Source of the DNA: Leptolyngbya boryana PCC 6306
GTDB taxonomy: Bacteria; Cyanobacteriota; Cyanobacteriia; Leptolyngbyales; Leptolyngbyaceae
DNA: 64,000 nt
Direction of reading: 5' to 3'
Assembly: GCF_000353285.1 (NCBI RefSeq)
Contig: NZ_KB731324.1
Span: forward strand, 4,358,577-4,422,576
A program made the position numbers and the translations under genes. Positions within the stretch are counted from its first letter, which is position 1. Each line of letters opens with the position of its first letter. This document shows positions 54,487 through 62,747 of this stretch, in pieces. A model generated the notes under the pieces. It made no database searches. It saw only the letters and a list, made by a program, of their open reading frames with translations, and was not told the DNA's origin.

Positions 54487-57296
54487 GCTTGGCTCCTTGA
54501 TAATGTGGCGATCGCACGAATCAATTCTTCTGGCTCGATGGGTTTGGCAAGATGCTGCTGAAATCCGGCTTCAAGCGCTTGCTGCTGGTTAAACTCTCCT
54601 GCATAGGCAGAAACTGCGATCGCGGGAATTTCTCCTCCCCATTTCGATGTTCTAGCACGAATCTGTCGAATTAACAGGTAGCCATCCATCTCAGGCATCC
54701 CTAAGTCACTGACGATGACATTGGGCAAGGTCTGATCGAGTACCTGTAAGGCGGCGAGTCCAGATGGCACGGCAATGACTGTTGCACCATTTTGTTCAAG
54801 TAAGAAAGCTTGATATTCGCGAGTATCGAGATCATCGTCGATGAGTAAAACTGTTACATGGTTTAACTCTCCTTCTTGCGCTGCATCCGGGCAATGCGGC
54901 TCAAGCGCGCTCTTGCTCAATTGCGCTTGCAAATTCATCGGCAGTTTTACAATAAATGTCGCGCCGTGATTGACTCCCTGACTTTCTGCCTGGACGGTTC
55001 CGCCATGCATTTCGATGATGCGCTGTACGATCGCGAGTCCCAGTCCTAATCCGCCAAATTTGCGAGTCGTTGAGCCATCTTCTTGCTGAAAGGAGTCAAA
55101 GATCCGAGGCAAAAAATTAGGCTGAATGCCTTTACCTGTGTCGATGACCTGAATTTCAGCCCGGTGATCGCTAGACCTTAATGTGACTGTCACAGTTCCG
55201 CCGTCTGGCGTGAACTTGACGGCATTGGTGAGCAAATTGCAGATAGCTTGCTGTAATCGAACTGGATCAGCCGATACGGGAGCCGTCGGATTAAAAGTGA
55301 GCGTTAACTGAATGTTTTTTGCGGCAGCGGCGAGACGTACTGTCTCAACGGCGGCAGAAATGATCTGAGTCAAATCAACAATCGTAGGATTTAACAGCAG
55401 CTTGCCTTGAATAATTCGGGAGATATCGAGTAAATCTTCGATCAGTCGAGATTGCAGCTTGGCATTGCGCTCGATCGTGGCTAAAGCTCCTCGCTGTTGA
55501 TTGGCATCGAGTTTGCCCGATTGTAGCAATTTGATCCAGCCTAAAATCGGATTCAGTGGCGTTCTCAGTTCGTGAGAGAGAACCGCGAGAAATTCATCTT
55601 TGATCTGATTTGCTTGATCGGCTGCTTCTCGTGCAGCTTCGCGCTCTGTTTCGATTCGCCTGCGCTCGGTCACATCCTGAAATAGCACTGCAACTTTGTT
55701 GCTTTCAGCAGGTTCAAGCCGGAATGCATAGATATCAAACCAACGATTCATCGCAGCCGAGTGATCCTGAAATCGCGTCGGTTCGCCTGTCCGCAGCACT
55801 TGCGCATAGATATCAAACCAGAATGTTTCAATCTCAGGAATTAGCTCACGAATTGTTTTGCCAACGGCTTGTGTCAGTCCCGTTTGCTGTTCAAAAGCTG
55901 GATTGACTTCAACAAGGCGATAATCAATTGCTATGTCCTTCTCAAACACGAGTTCAATTACACAGAAGCCTTCATCGATCGATTCAAACAAGGTTTGATA
56001 TCGTTTCTCAGAGTGTTGGAGTGCTGCTTGAGCTTGGATCTGCTCGGTTACGTTTCTAAAGTAAACGGTAATGCCTGGCCTGGCTGGATAGGCACGAACT
56101 TCGTACCATCGATTGTGGTCGGGATAAAATGCGGTTGTTGCGCCGACAACTTGATCGTGCATTGCACCGCGATAAATTCGCTCAAACTCAGTTCCGATCA
56201 AGCCTGGATATTCTGTCCACAGGTTCTTGCTGACCGAAGCGTTGCTCGATCGCTCAAGCATTGCTTCAGCCGATTTGTTCATGTAAGTAAACTGCCATTG
56301 GGCATTCAGTGCAAAGAACCCATCGGTAATACTTTCTAGAATGTTACGACTCTGTTCTTCACTGTCTTGCAGTGCGATCGCGGCTTGTTTACGATCGCTA
56401 ATATCGGTGAATAAAATGGCAAACTGTGGATAGGTATCGATTGGGAAAGCACTGACTTCAAACCATCGATTCATAGCCTGAGAGCCACTCTCAAAGCGTT
56501 CAGGTTTCCTCGTCTGTACAACTCTACTATAGGTTTCGAACCAAAACTCTTCTAAATTAGGGACTAATTCTCGTGCTGTTTTTCCGATTGCACCTTTCAG
56601 CCCTGTCATCGATTCAAAAATAGAATTGGCTTCTAGGAATCGATAGTCTTGCGGATTTCCTTGTTCGTCAAACATCATTTCACAAAGGCAGAATCCTTGA
56701 TTCATCGACTCAAACAAGGTGCGATATTTTGTCTCAGATTGTCGGAGGGCTGCTTCTGCGCGTGCCCGTTCAACGGCTGCCCAAGTTCGCTCTGCGGTTT
56801 CTTCGATCTGTCTTGCTTCCAGCTTTGTCCATTGTCGCGGAGTCGATTGATGCACAATGAGCAAGGCGACTAATTGACCGTTCTTGATCAAAGGCGTATC
56901 ACAATAGGCGGCAATGTCGATCGCTTTGAACTTTGCTTTCTCACGCTCTGTCAGGCGCTTACTGTGCTGAATATCTGAGACAATCACTTGTTGCCCCATT
57001 CTGTAGTCTTTGATCAAGTCTCGACCATATTCTTCTGTACTAAATACTCCGCTCAGTTCTGCTACGCCGTTTGTGTAGCTCCGGTAGATGCTCACTTGTT
57101 GATGATTCAGTAAAATTTCAGCATAAGCAACACGGCTTGCCCCTAACGACTCGCCTAGCACATGCGCTGCTGTTGACTGAATTGCTTCCGCATCTGTCAG
57201 TGGACGTAATGCATCATTCAGTACGATACAAAAGGCATCAATCTGATTTCCTATCAGGATGTCTTCAGTGCCTGTTGCTTTCTCATCCTGAGCCAC
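54483..57296 (-). CDS. Multi-PAS hybrid sensor histidine kinase
   Basis: A 937-residue cytosolic sensor kinase without membrane helices. Order: GAF-like domain (about 20-185), three PAS domains (about 195-310, 315-430, 435-560), HisKA (AVLSHELRTPLNPILGW), ATPase ([32 protein letters not shown]) and a C-terminal receiver (LLIDDDLDTREY, VSDLGMPEMDGY). PAS 1 and PAS 3 are near duplicates (each with FESM/FESI and AMNRWF). The stop overlaps the start of the next kinase gene by four bases, so both are translated from one message. It diverges from the GlnT-type gene across a 193-base region. Ligand unknown. Confidence 0.92.
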   Translation of the reverse strand: MAQDEKATGTEDILIGNQIDAFCIVLNDALRPLTDAEAIQSTAAHVLGESLGASRVAYAEILLNHQQVSIYRSYTNGVAELSGVFSTEEYGRDLIKDYRMGQQVIVSDIQHSKRLTEREKAKFKAIDIAAYCDTPLIKNGQLVALLIVHQSTPRQWTKLEARQIEETAERTWAAVERARAEAALRQSETKYRTLFESMNQGFCLCEMMFDEQGNPQDYRFLEANSIFESMTGLKGAIGKTARELVPNLEEFWFETYSRVVQTRKPERFESGSQAMNRWFEVSAFPIDTYPQFAILFTDISDRKQAAIALQDSEEQSRNILESITDGFFALNAQWQFTYMNKSAEAMLERSSNASVSKNLWTEYPGLIGTEFERIYRGAMHDQVVGATTAFYPDHNRWYEVRAYPARPGITVYFRNVTEQIQAQAALQHSEKRYQTLFESIDEGFCVIELVFEKDIAIDYRLVEVNPAFEQQTGLTQAVGKTIRELIPEIETFWFDIYAQVLRTGEPTRFQDHSAAMNRWFDIYAFRLEPAESNKVAVLFQDVTERRRIETEREAAREAADQANQIKDEFLAVLSHELRTPLNPILGWIKLLQSGKLDANQQRGALATIERNAKLQSRLIEDLLDISRIIQGKLLLNPTIVDLTQIISAAVETVRLAAAAKNIQLTLTFNPTAPVSADPVRLQQAICNLLTNAVKFTPDGGTVTVTLRSSDHRAEIQVIDTGKGIQPNFLPRIFDSFQQEDGSTTRKFGGLGLGLAIVQRIIEMHGGTVQAESQGVNHGATFIVKLPMNLQAQLSKSALEPHCPDAAQEGELNHVTVLLIDDDLDTREYQAFLLEQNGATVIAVPSGLAALQVLDQTLPNVIVSDLGMPEMDGYLLIRQIRARTSKWGGEIPAIAVSAYAGEFNQQQALEAGFQQHLAKPIEPEELIRAIATLSRSQA

Positions 57297-57340
57297 GCTC
57301 TATTCTCCCAATTTTCCCTCTGATGAACGGCTTAGTAAGC

Positions 57341-57354
57341 GTAGGGTTGACTAG
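57341..57354 (+). promoter_or_regulatory. Near-consensus NtcA site upstream of the glnT-like gene
   Basis: GTA-N8-TAG differs by one base from the NtcA palindrome GTA-N8-TAC. Twenty-two bases downstream lies TATCGC, one base off the TAN3T -10 form. It would place a start site about 105 bases before the glnT-like ATG. Weak evidence on its own. Confidence 0.3.
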
Positions 57355-57489
57355 CAGAAAAGATAAAACAATCGCGTATCGCTAGACACTATCTTTAGAT
57401 AGAATTTTGCTTAACCTGAACAAGTGCCAATCAGCAATTAAATCTGCGTCTGATACGGTAAAGTCCAGTCTTAATAACTATCTCAATCT

Positions 57490-58848
57490 ATGACCCATCA
57501 GCTTAATCCGGATTTGCAGCAGTTCAAAACGATGCTCAAAGACCAAGGTGTGAAATATGCGATCGCGAGCTTTGTTGATATTCATGGCATGTGCAAAGCG
57601 AAAATGGTTCCTCTGTCGCATTTTGACCAAATGATGCAAGGGTCAGAGCTATTTACGGGGGCTGCTTTGGATGGCGTTCCTCAAGAGGTCAGTGATGAAG
57701 AAGTCGCAACAATGCCTGATCTTGCCAGTGCAACGATTTTGCCGTGGAATTCAGAGATGGTTTGGCTTGCGAGTGATTTGTATTTGCGGGGTCAACCGTT
57801 TGAGGCGTGCTGTCGCAGCATTCTTAAATCTGTGTTGCAGCAAGCAGCAGAAATGGGGTTTCAGTTTAATCTGGGGATTGAAACTGAGTTTTTTATTCTC
57901 AAAGATCAGGATGGGCAAGCGGTTCCAATCAGCGATCGCGATACGCTAGCAAAGCCTTGCTATGACTTGCAAGGACTGCTCGATAACTATGCTTGGGTAG
58001 ATGAGATTGTGCAAGCGATGAATCATCTCGGTTGGGATGTGTATTCGTTTGATCACGAAGATGGCAATGGTCAGTTTGAAACGGATTTCACTTATACGGA
58101 TGCGCTGACGATGTCCGATCGCTTGATCTTTTTCCGCTTGATGGTGAAGGAAATTGCGCGGAAGCATGGTTACTTTGCAACGTTTATGCCCAAGCCGTTT
58201 GCGAATCGTACAGGAAGCGGCGCGCATTACAATATGTCGCTTGCAGATTTGAAAACTGGGGAGAATTTGTTTGTCGATCGAGCAGATCCGCGTCGTTGCG
58301 GTTTGTCGAAATTGGGCTATCAGTTTATTGCAGGTGTGCTTCGTCATGCGCCTGCGATTTGTGCGGTGATTGCTCCGACTGTGAATAGCTACAAGCGGTT
58401 GATCGCACGAGGAAGTATGTCTGGGTTTACTTGGGCACCTGTGTATATTTGCTATGGCAACAACAATCGCACGAATATGTTGCGCATTCCACTAGCAGGT
58501 GGACGAGTTGAATGTCGGGCGGCTGATATTTCCTGCAATCCCTACTTGGGTGCAGCGATGATTTTAGCAGCAGGGTTAGAAGGGATTCGAGAAGGACTCG
58601 ACCCCGGTGAACCGCATACTGAGAATATGTATACCTACACGACAGCAGAACTAGCAGAAATGGGGATTAAGATGCTTCCTCGAACTTTAGGAGAAGCGAT
58701 CGAAGCGTTTGCTGCTGACCCGTTGAGCGAATCGGTAATGGGTTCGTTAATGTATCAAACCTATGTTGATTTCAAAACTCAAGAATGGTTTGAGTATCAC
58801 AATCATGTTTCAGATTGGGAAGTTCAGCGCTATATGAAGTTCTTCTAG
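57490..58848 (+). CDS. glnT: Glutamine synthetase family protein, GlnT (type III-like)
   Basis: A 452-residue ligase of the glutamine synthetase superfamily. The ATP/metal motifs are GIETEFFIL, NGQFETDFTY, NRTGSGAHYNMSL (for GSGMHxHxS), NSYKRL and the arginine-bearing RVECRAADISCNPYLGAA. The last differs from the classical RIELRxPDPxANPYL. GlnT-type members include glutamate-ammonia ligases and gamma-glutamyl-amide synthetases that use other amines. Its position beside a guanidine-riboswitch cluster suggests handling of released ammonia or of an amine; this is inference. Plus strand, divergent from the hybrid kinases. Confidence 0.85.
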   Translation: MTHQLNPDLQQFKTMLKDQGVKYAIASFVDIHGMCKAKMVPLSHFDQMMQGSELFTGAALDGVPQEVSDEEVATMPDLASATILPWNSEMVWLASDLYLRGQPFEACCRSILKSVLQQAAEMGFQFNLGIETEFFILKDQDGQAVPISDRDTLAKPCYDLQGLLDNYAWVDEIVQAMNHLGWDVYSFDHEDGNGQFETDFTYTDALTMSDRLIFFRLMVKEIARKHGYFATFMPKPFANRTGSGAHYNMSLADLKTGENLFVDRADPRRCGLSKLGYQFIAGVLRHAPAICAVIAPTVNSYKRLIARGSMSGFTWAPVYICYGNNNRTNMLRIPLAGGRVECRAADISCNPYLGAAMILAAGLEGIREGLDPGEPHTENMYTYTTAELAEMGIKMLPRTLGEAIEAFAADPLSESVMGSLMYQTYVDFKTQEWFEYHNHVSDWEVQRYMKFF

Positions 58849-58950
58849 CTCCCCATTTTTTACAATCAATCTGACTAACTCTAGGCGAAACCTGAGGGGG
58901 GAATTTCGCCTAGTCTAAGAGGATGTTTGATAGAGAGTATGAAAAGACTC

Positions 58951-59091
58951 TGCGCTCTCGTTGCTATCCTACCCCGGAGTGAATTCGGGGCTAGTACTAA
59001 ACTGGACTAACCAGAGGCTTGAGCGATGCAGTCCTTTCAAAGGGCTTCGCACAGTTAGCCCTGGAATTCCATTTCGGGGCGGGTGAGTGCG
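58951..59091 (+). ncRNA. Candidate structured RNA (HEARO/omega-RNA-like?) in a gene-free gap
   Basis: Between the convergent GlnT-type and permease genes the sequence folds into a closed multi-branch structure. Outer stem TGCGCTC (58951-58957) pairs with GAGTGCG (59085-59091). Inside are hairpin CCCCGGA/TTCGGGG (58972-58990), a stem CTAAACTG/CAGTTAG (58997-59004 with 59052-59058, one bulge) enclosing GACT/AGTC, and hairpin CCCTGGAA/TTTCGGGG (59059-59079). The two G/C hairpins look alike. From memory it recalls the HEARO RNAs linked to IscB in cyanobacteria, but no IscB or TnpB gene is present. Strand is set by the convention that gives these pairings with G-U; the identity is unproven. Confidence 0.45.
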
Positions 59092-59119
59092 TCTCAACGA
59101 TTACTTTTCAAATACTCTA

Positions 59120-59983
59120 CTAGTGCCGCGTCTGATCCGCCCAAGGTGTGAGCACTGCCGACATCCATTTCAGACCGTAATCGATCGCAAGTCCAATCAA
59201 ACCAATCAGCAAAATGCAGAACAACACTTTCTCAGTTTGCAAATAGCGTTGGGCTTGAATAATTCTGAAGCCTATGCCAGTTTGAGCCGCGACTAGTTCA
59301 GCAATCACGAGATAGTTCCAAGCTCCCGAAATATTCACTCGCAGCGTATCTAACACACTCGGAAATGTCGCCGGAACAATCACCCGAAACAACACATCTC
59401 GCCGTGTCGCACCTAACGTATAAGCAACATTGATCATCTCACTGGGAATGAACTTTACTGCATCCGCAATCATAATCGCGTTATAAAGCACGACGCCCAA
59501 CGTAATGATTAGAATCTTAGACTCCTCACCCAAGCCTAACCAAATCACAATCAGCGGCACAAAAGCAGTCACAGGCATGTAGCGCACGGTTCCGACAAAA
59601 GGAGCGAACAGGCTCTCCATGCTGTAGAACGTTCCCATAGCAATGCCCATTGGTACACCAATTAATGCTGCCACAACAAATCCTGCTAGCACTCGCCCAC
59701 AACTGGTCAGTACATCTGAGATCAGATCATTGTTGATGAACATTTCAATCCCAGACTGCACAACGGCAGTTGGTGTGGGCAAAAACATCGGTGGAACGAC
59801 TTGAGCATAGCTAATCAGCGACCAGAGCAAGAGTGGAACTGCCAGCGAGATCATCACAATCAGTGCCGACAATCGACGCGGAAATCCTTGACGGATACTC
59901 CAAAACACGGAGGGTTTTAGATACTTATATTGTCGATCGACAGATTGAGGCGAACTAAGACTTGCATCAGTCACGGGATTCAT
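59120..59983 (-). CDS. ABC transporter permease, nitrate/sulfonate/taurine (SsuC/TauC) family
   Basis: A 287-residue inner-membrane permease with about six helices and the ATPase-docking loop AYTLGATRRDVLFRVIVPATFPSVLDTLRV. I use the ATG at 59983 (MNPVTDASL). The frame is open to 60022, but the predicted NtcA promoter starts transcription near 60023, which would leave that earlier ATG without a leader. With the divergent ATPase and the lipoprotein at 61339 it makes a full transporter. The riboswitches downstream suggest guanidine or a related compound as substrate, which is inference. Confidence 0.85.
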   Translation of the reverse strand: MNPVTDASLSSPQSVDRQYKYLKPSVFWSIRQGFPRRLSALIVMISLAVPLLLWSLISYAQVVPPMFLPTPTAVVQSGIEMFINNDLISDVLTSCGRVLAGFVVAALIGVPMGIAMGTFYSMESLFAPFVGTVRYMPVTAFVPLIVIWLGLGEESKILIITLGVVLYNAIMIADAVKFIPSEMINVAYTLGATRRDVLFRVIVPATFPSVLDTLRVNISGAWNYLVIAELVAAQTGIGFRIIQAQRYLQTEKVLFCILLIGLIGLAIDYGLKWMSAVLTPWADQTRH

Positions 59984-60029
59984 CCTTTGAGTGCAGATTA
60001 AAACGTCATCGATCAATGACATGGGTTCA

Positions 60030-60072
60030 GTCTAGAGAGAGAGTTGACTGCGTTTTTGTATTGACAACTACA
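60030..60072 (-). promoter_or_regulatory. NtcA-activated promoter of the permease gene
   Basis: GTA-N8-TAC (60059-60072) is a perfect NtcA palindrome. On the minus strand, 23 bases further, stands TAGACT (60030-60035), a TAN3T -10 box. This is the canonical class II NtcA promoter layout, giving a start near 60023. NtcA activates nitrogen-scavenging genes when 2-oxoglutarate is high. The same palindrome could also affect the divergent ATPase gene, but no matching -10 box was found on that side. Confidence 0.8.
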
Positions 60073-60195
60073 TCTCTTGCATTTGCGACAAAATTCCAAA
60101 TTTTCTAAGTTCTCGTATCTTATGTATCTGAATTAACATTTTTAAGTTCTGAGATCGACTTAACTAATACTTTGTCTCCTTCTGCACGCAACACT

Positions 60196-61014
60196 ATGCT
60201 CAACACCCGATCTCAAGCACTACAGCAGCGATCTGAACTTGAGATCGCATCTGAACTCTCAACTGCCAAGCTTGAAGTCCGTAGCCTGTCTAAGTCATTT
60301 AACTTGCAAACTGGCTCAATGACTGTGCTAGAAGACATCAATCTTCAGCTTTTTCCAAGAGAATTTGTTTGCTTAGTCGGTGCATCAGGATGCGGCAAAT
60401 CGACCTTACTCAACATTGTGGCAGGACTCACGCCTCCCTCCTCTGGAAGTGTCTTAGTCGATGGGCATAAAGTCACTGGGCCGGGTTCCGATCGCGGCAT
60501 GGTCTTTCAGAATTACACCCTTTATCCCTGGCTGACTGTCTCTCAAAATATTGCCTTTGGTCTGAATCTGCGCAAGATGCCCAAAGCAGAACAGCGCGAT
60601 CGCATCAATTACTATCTCGATGTTGTTGGCTTAACGCAGTTCGCGAAATCTTACCCAAAACAGCTTTCTGGTGGGATGAAGCAGCGAGTCGCGATCGCTC
60701 GTGCTTTAGCCAATGAACCTGCTGTTTTGCTCATGGACGAACCCTTTGGCGCACTCGATGCTCAGACCAAAGAACAGATGCAGCAATTTTTGCTCGAACT
60801 CTGGGAGCAAACTCACGTCACGGTTTTAATGATTACCCATGATGTCGAAGAAGCAATTTTTCTGTCGCAGCGCGTGTATGTGATGAGTGCTCGTCCTGGA
60901 CGGATGAAACTAGAAATTCCAGTTGGACTACCTGAACATCGCGACTTAGACATGAAGCTTTCGTCTGAATTTGTCGCGATCAAACGGCAGATTCTCCACT
61001 CACTGCGCGAGTAG
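60196..61014 (+). CDS. ABC transporter ATPase, SsuB/TauB family
   Basis: A 272-residue ATP-binding subunit with Walker A GASGCGKST, Q-loop VFQNYTLYPW, signature SGGMKQR, Walker B VLLMDEPFGALD and switch MITHDVEEA. Divergent from its permease. The ATG at 60196 (MLNTRSQALQQ) is used; a TTG at 60172 would add eight residues. The lipoprotein gene follows after a guanidine-I riboswitch, so its level can be set apart from that of the ATPase. Confidence 0.88.
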   Translation: MLNTRSQALQQRSELEIASELSTAKLEVRSLSKSFNLQTGSMTVLEDINLQLFPREFVCLVGASGCGKSTLLNIVAGLTPPSSGSVLVDGHKVTGPGSDRGMVFQNYTLYPWLTVSQNIAFGLNLRKMPKAEQRDRINYYLDVVGLTQFAKSYPKQLSGGMKQRVAIARALANEPAVLLMDEPFGALDAQTKEQMQQFLLELWEQTHVTVLMITHDVEEAIFLSQRVYVMSARPGRMKLEIPVGLPEHRDLDMKLSSEFVAIKRQILHSLRE

Positions 61015-61141
61015 TAAAATCTTCAGAGCGACAGAATTGTGATTTTGAATACTTTATTTCTACTGCTACGTGCTAGAAGTAAGTTAGCTTTAGCAATTTG
61101 GAGCGCGCGATCGATTCAATCATATCGCCGAAAAATTTATC

Positions 61142-61284
61142 GCTTCTAGGGTTCCGATTCAGCACGAATGTCTGGTCCAAGAGAAGCAAACTGTTTCGGA
61201 TTTCCGAGCAGTCACACGGAAGGATAAAAGCCTGGGAGAGACGATGAACAGCAATGGTGCTGTTGCGCCTCTTTCAGGCTTTTT
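61142..61284 (+). promoter_or_regulatory. Guanidine-I (ykkC) riboswitch with terminator, upstream of the binding-protein gene
   Basis: The aptamer carries the conserved blocks CTAGGGTTCCG (61146-61156), CTGGTCCAAGAG (61172-61183), CACACGGA (61213-61220) and GGATAAAAGCCTGGGAGA (61222-61239). AAAAGCCTG (61226-61234) can also pair with CAGGCTTTT (61275-61283), followed by further T, forming a terminator. Ligand binding should hold the aptamer and let transcription continue (an ON switch, known for this class). The gene starts at 61339. Confidence 0.9.
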
Positions 61285-61338
61285 AAGTGGTGCATTTCCT
61301 GTTTTGCATTGATTTCACACTCTAGAAGGAAGTTTTAG

Positions 61339-62334
61339 ATGTTCAGATCTCGTTTTGTCAAACTTTTCGCATTTGCATTCATTGCTCTATTTTGGACGAT
61401 CGCTTGCTCTCCCCAGGCTTCAAACAATACAGCGAACAATACACCTCAACTCTCTGTTTCGACGAATCCATGGTCTGGGTATTCAGGTCATCATGTTACG
61501 GTGAAGAAAGGGTTTTACCAGGAAGCAGGACTCCAGGTTGAGGATACTTTGTTTCAGTCAAACACCGAGCAAATTACTGCTTTTCTATCTGGGAAGACGG
61601 ATGTGGCTTGGTTGACCGCAGGCGATGTCATGCAAATGGCAGGGAAAGATCCGAATGTGAAAATTATCTTTCTCGTTGACTATTCAAACGGATCTGATGG
61701 CATTTTGGGACGCGGGATTAAGTCTCCAGCAGAGTTGAAAGGGAAAACAGTAGCGCGTGAAGATGTGTTGTTTGAAAAAGTGTTGCTGCGGGCGTATCTC
61801 GAAAAAGGCGGTTTGACGGAAAAAGATATCACCATTAGAGATCTACCTGCGCCTGATGCGGCAACTGCGTTTAGTGCGAAGCGAGTCGATGCTGCTGTGA
61901 CCTATGAACCCTTTTTGACGAAGGCAGCCAAAGAAGGGGGCGGAGAGATTATTTTTAGTACGAAAGGAACGAATCTGATTGCAGATGTGATTGTGACCCG
62001 TGCGAATCTGATTGCTAGTCGCAGAGACGATTTAATCAAGTTTCTCAAAGCTGCCGATCGAGGAATTAAGTTACTGAAATCGGGTGATCCGGATGCGATC
62101 GCTGCTGCTGCGAGCCGACTAGGAATTAAGCCTGAAGAGTTGAAAGAACAGCTTGCAGGAATTACCTTGTTCGATATTGAAGGCAATAAAACGATTGGAT
62201 TTAATCCTGAGAATCCGAATAACGCCATTAAGAGCTTTGAACTGATGGCGAAAGGGGCTTATGATTTCAAAGCCGTGCCACAGCCGCTTGATGTGAAGTC
62301 GCTGTACGATGATTCGATTGTGAAGTCGCTGTAG
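61339..62334 (+). CDS. ABC transporter substrate-binding lipoprotein (NitT/TauT-like)
   Basis: A 331-residue periplasmic binding protein with a lipoprotein signal (lipobox IACS, cysteine near residue 23). The fold is the NMT1/SsuA type: VSTNPWSGYSGHHVTVKKGFYQEAGL at the start, VKIIFLVDYSNGSDGILG in the middle and VDAAVTYEPFL in the hinge region. It lies behind a guanidine-I riboswitch, so it is probably induced by guanidine and may bind guanidine or a compound that yields it. Partner permease and ATPase are at 59120 and 60196. Confidence 0.87.
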   Translation: MFRSRFVKLFAFAFIALFWTIACSPQASNNTANNTPQLSVSTNPWSGYSGHHVTVKKGFYQEAGLQVEDTLFQSNTEQITAFLSGKTDVAWLTAGDVMQMAGKDPNVKIIFLVDYSNGSDGILGRGIKSPAELKGKTVAREDVLFEKVLLRAYLEKGGLTEKDITIRDLPAPDAATAFSAKRVDAAVTYEPFLTKAAKEGGGEIIFSTKGTNLIADVIVTRANLIASRRDDLIKFLKAADRGIKLLKSGDPDAIAAAASRLGIKPEELKEQLAGITLFDIEGNKTIGFNPENPNNAIKSFELMAKGAYDFKAVPQPLDVKSLYDDSIVKSL

Positions 62335-62570
62335 TTTGGAGCGAGCCTGTTTGAGTTCTAAGTGCTCAAAAGAGTAGGGGATAGGAAGTAGGGGCTGGGG
62401 AATATTTCCTTGTTAGCTCTCTACTCCCCGCTCCCCACTCCTAGAAGAGAGAAGTACTTTTTAATACTGCTCTATTCCGTACATTTGAGAGGATTTACTT
62501 CATTGCTTGACTTGTGCTACAAGTTTTAGCAGCATCAAACAGGTTTCAAGCTTACAGTACAAATTTGCTT
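62335..62570. other. Intergenic region with G/C-rich repeat tracts
   Basis: G-rich units (AGTAGGGG, near 62374-62400) face C-rich units (CTCCCC, near 62421-62443), so the RNA can form a long hairpin downstream of the lipoprotein gene. No gene is seen. Confidence 0.5.
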
Positions 62571-62725
62571 CTAGGGTTCCGGTTCAATGTTGAGTTGAAT
62601 GGCTGGTCCAAGAGAAGCCGCTTTTCTAGAGTTGAGAACATCTTCTAGATAAGTTACACGGAGGGATAAAAGCCCGGGAGAGCCAACCAGCAGACTAATC
62701 TTGCTGACGGCTTCCTGGGCTTTTG
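62568..62725 (+). promoter_or_regulatory. Second guanidine-I (ykkC) riboswitch with terminator, upstream of DUF1989 genes
   Basis: The same conserved blocks occur: CTAGGGTTCCGG (62571-62582), CTGGTCCAAGAGAAG (62603-62617), ACACGGAGGGATAAAAGCCC (62656-62675) followed by GGGAGA. AAAAGCCC (62668-62675) can pair with GGGCTTTT (62717-62724) to form a terminator. Between aptamer halves lies an extra hairpin region (62620-62655), longer than in the first copy. The DUF1989 gene starts at 62748. Confidence 0.92.
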
Positions 62726-62747
62726 TAGTTGCAATGAGGAACTGAGA

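Noticed and set aside
58951-59091. glnA-type glutamine riboswitch beside the GlnT-type gene
   Set aside because: It lies downstream of the gene and lacks the conserved glnA-motif core.
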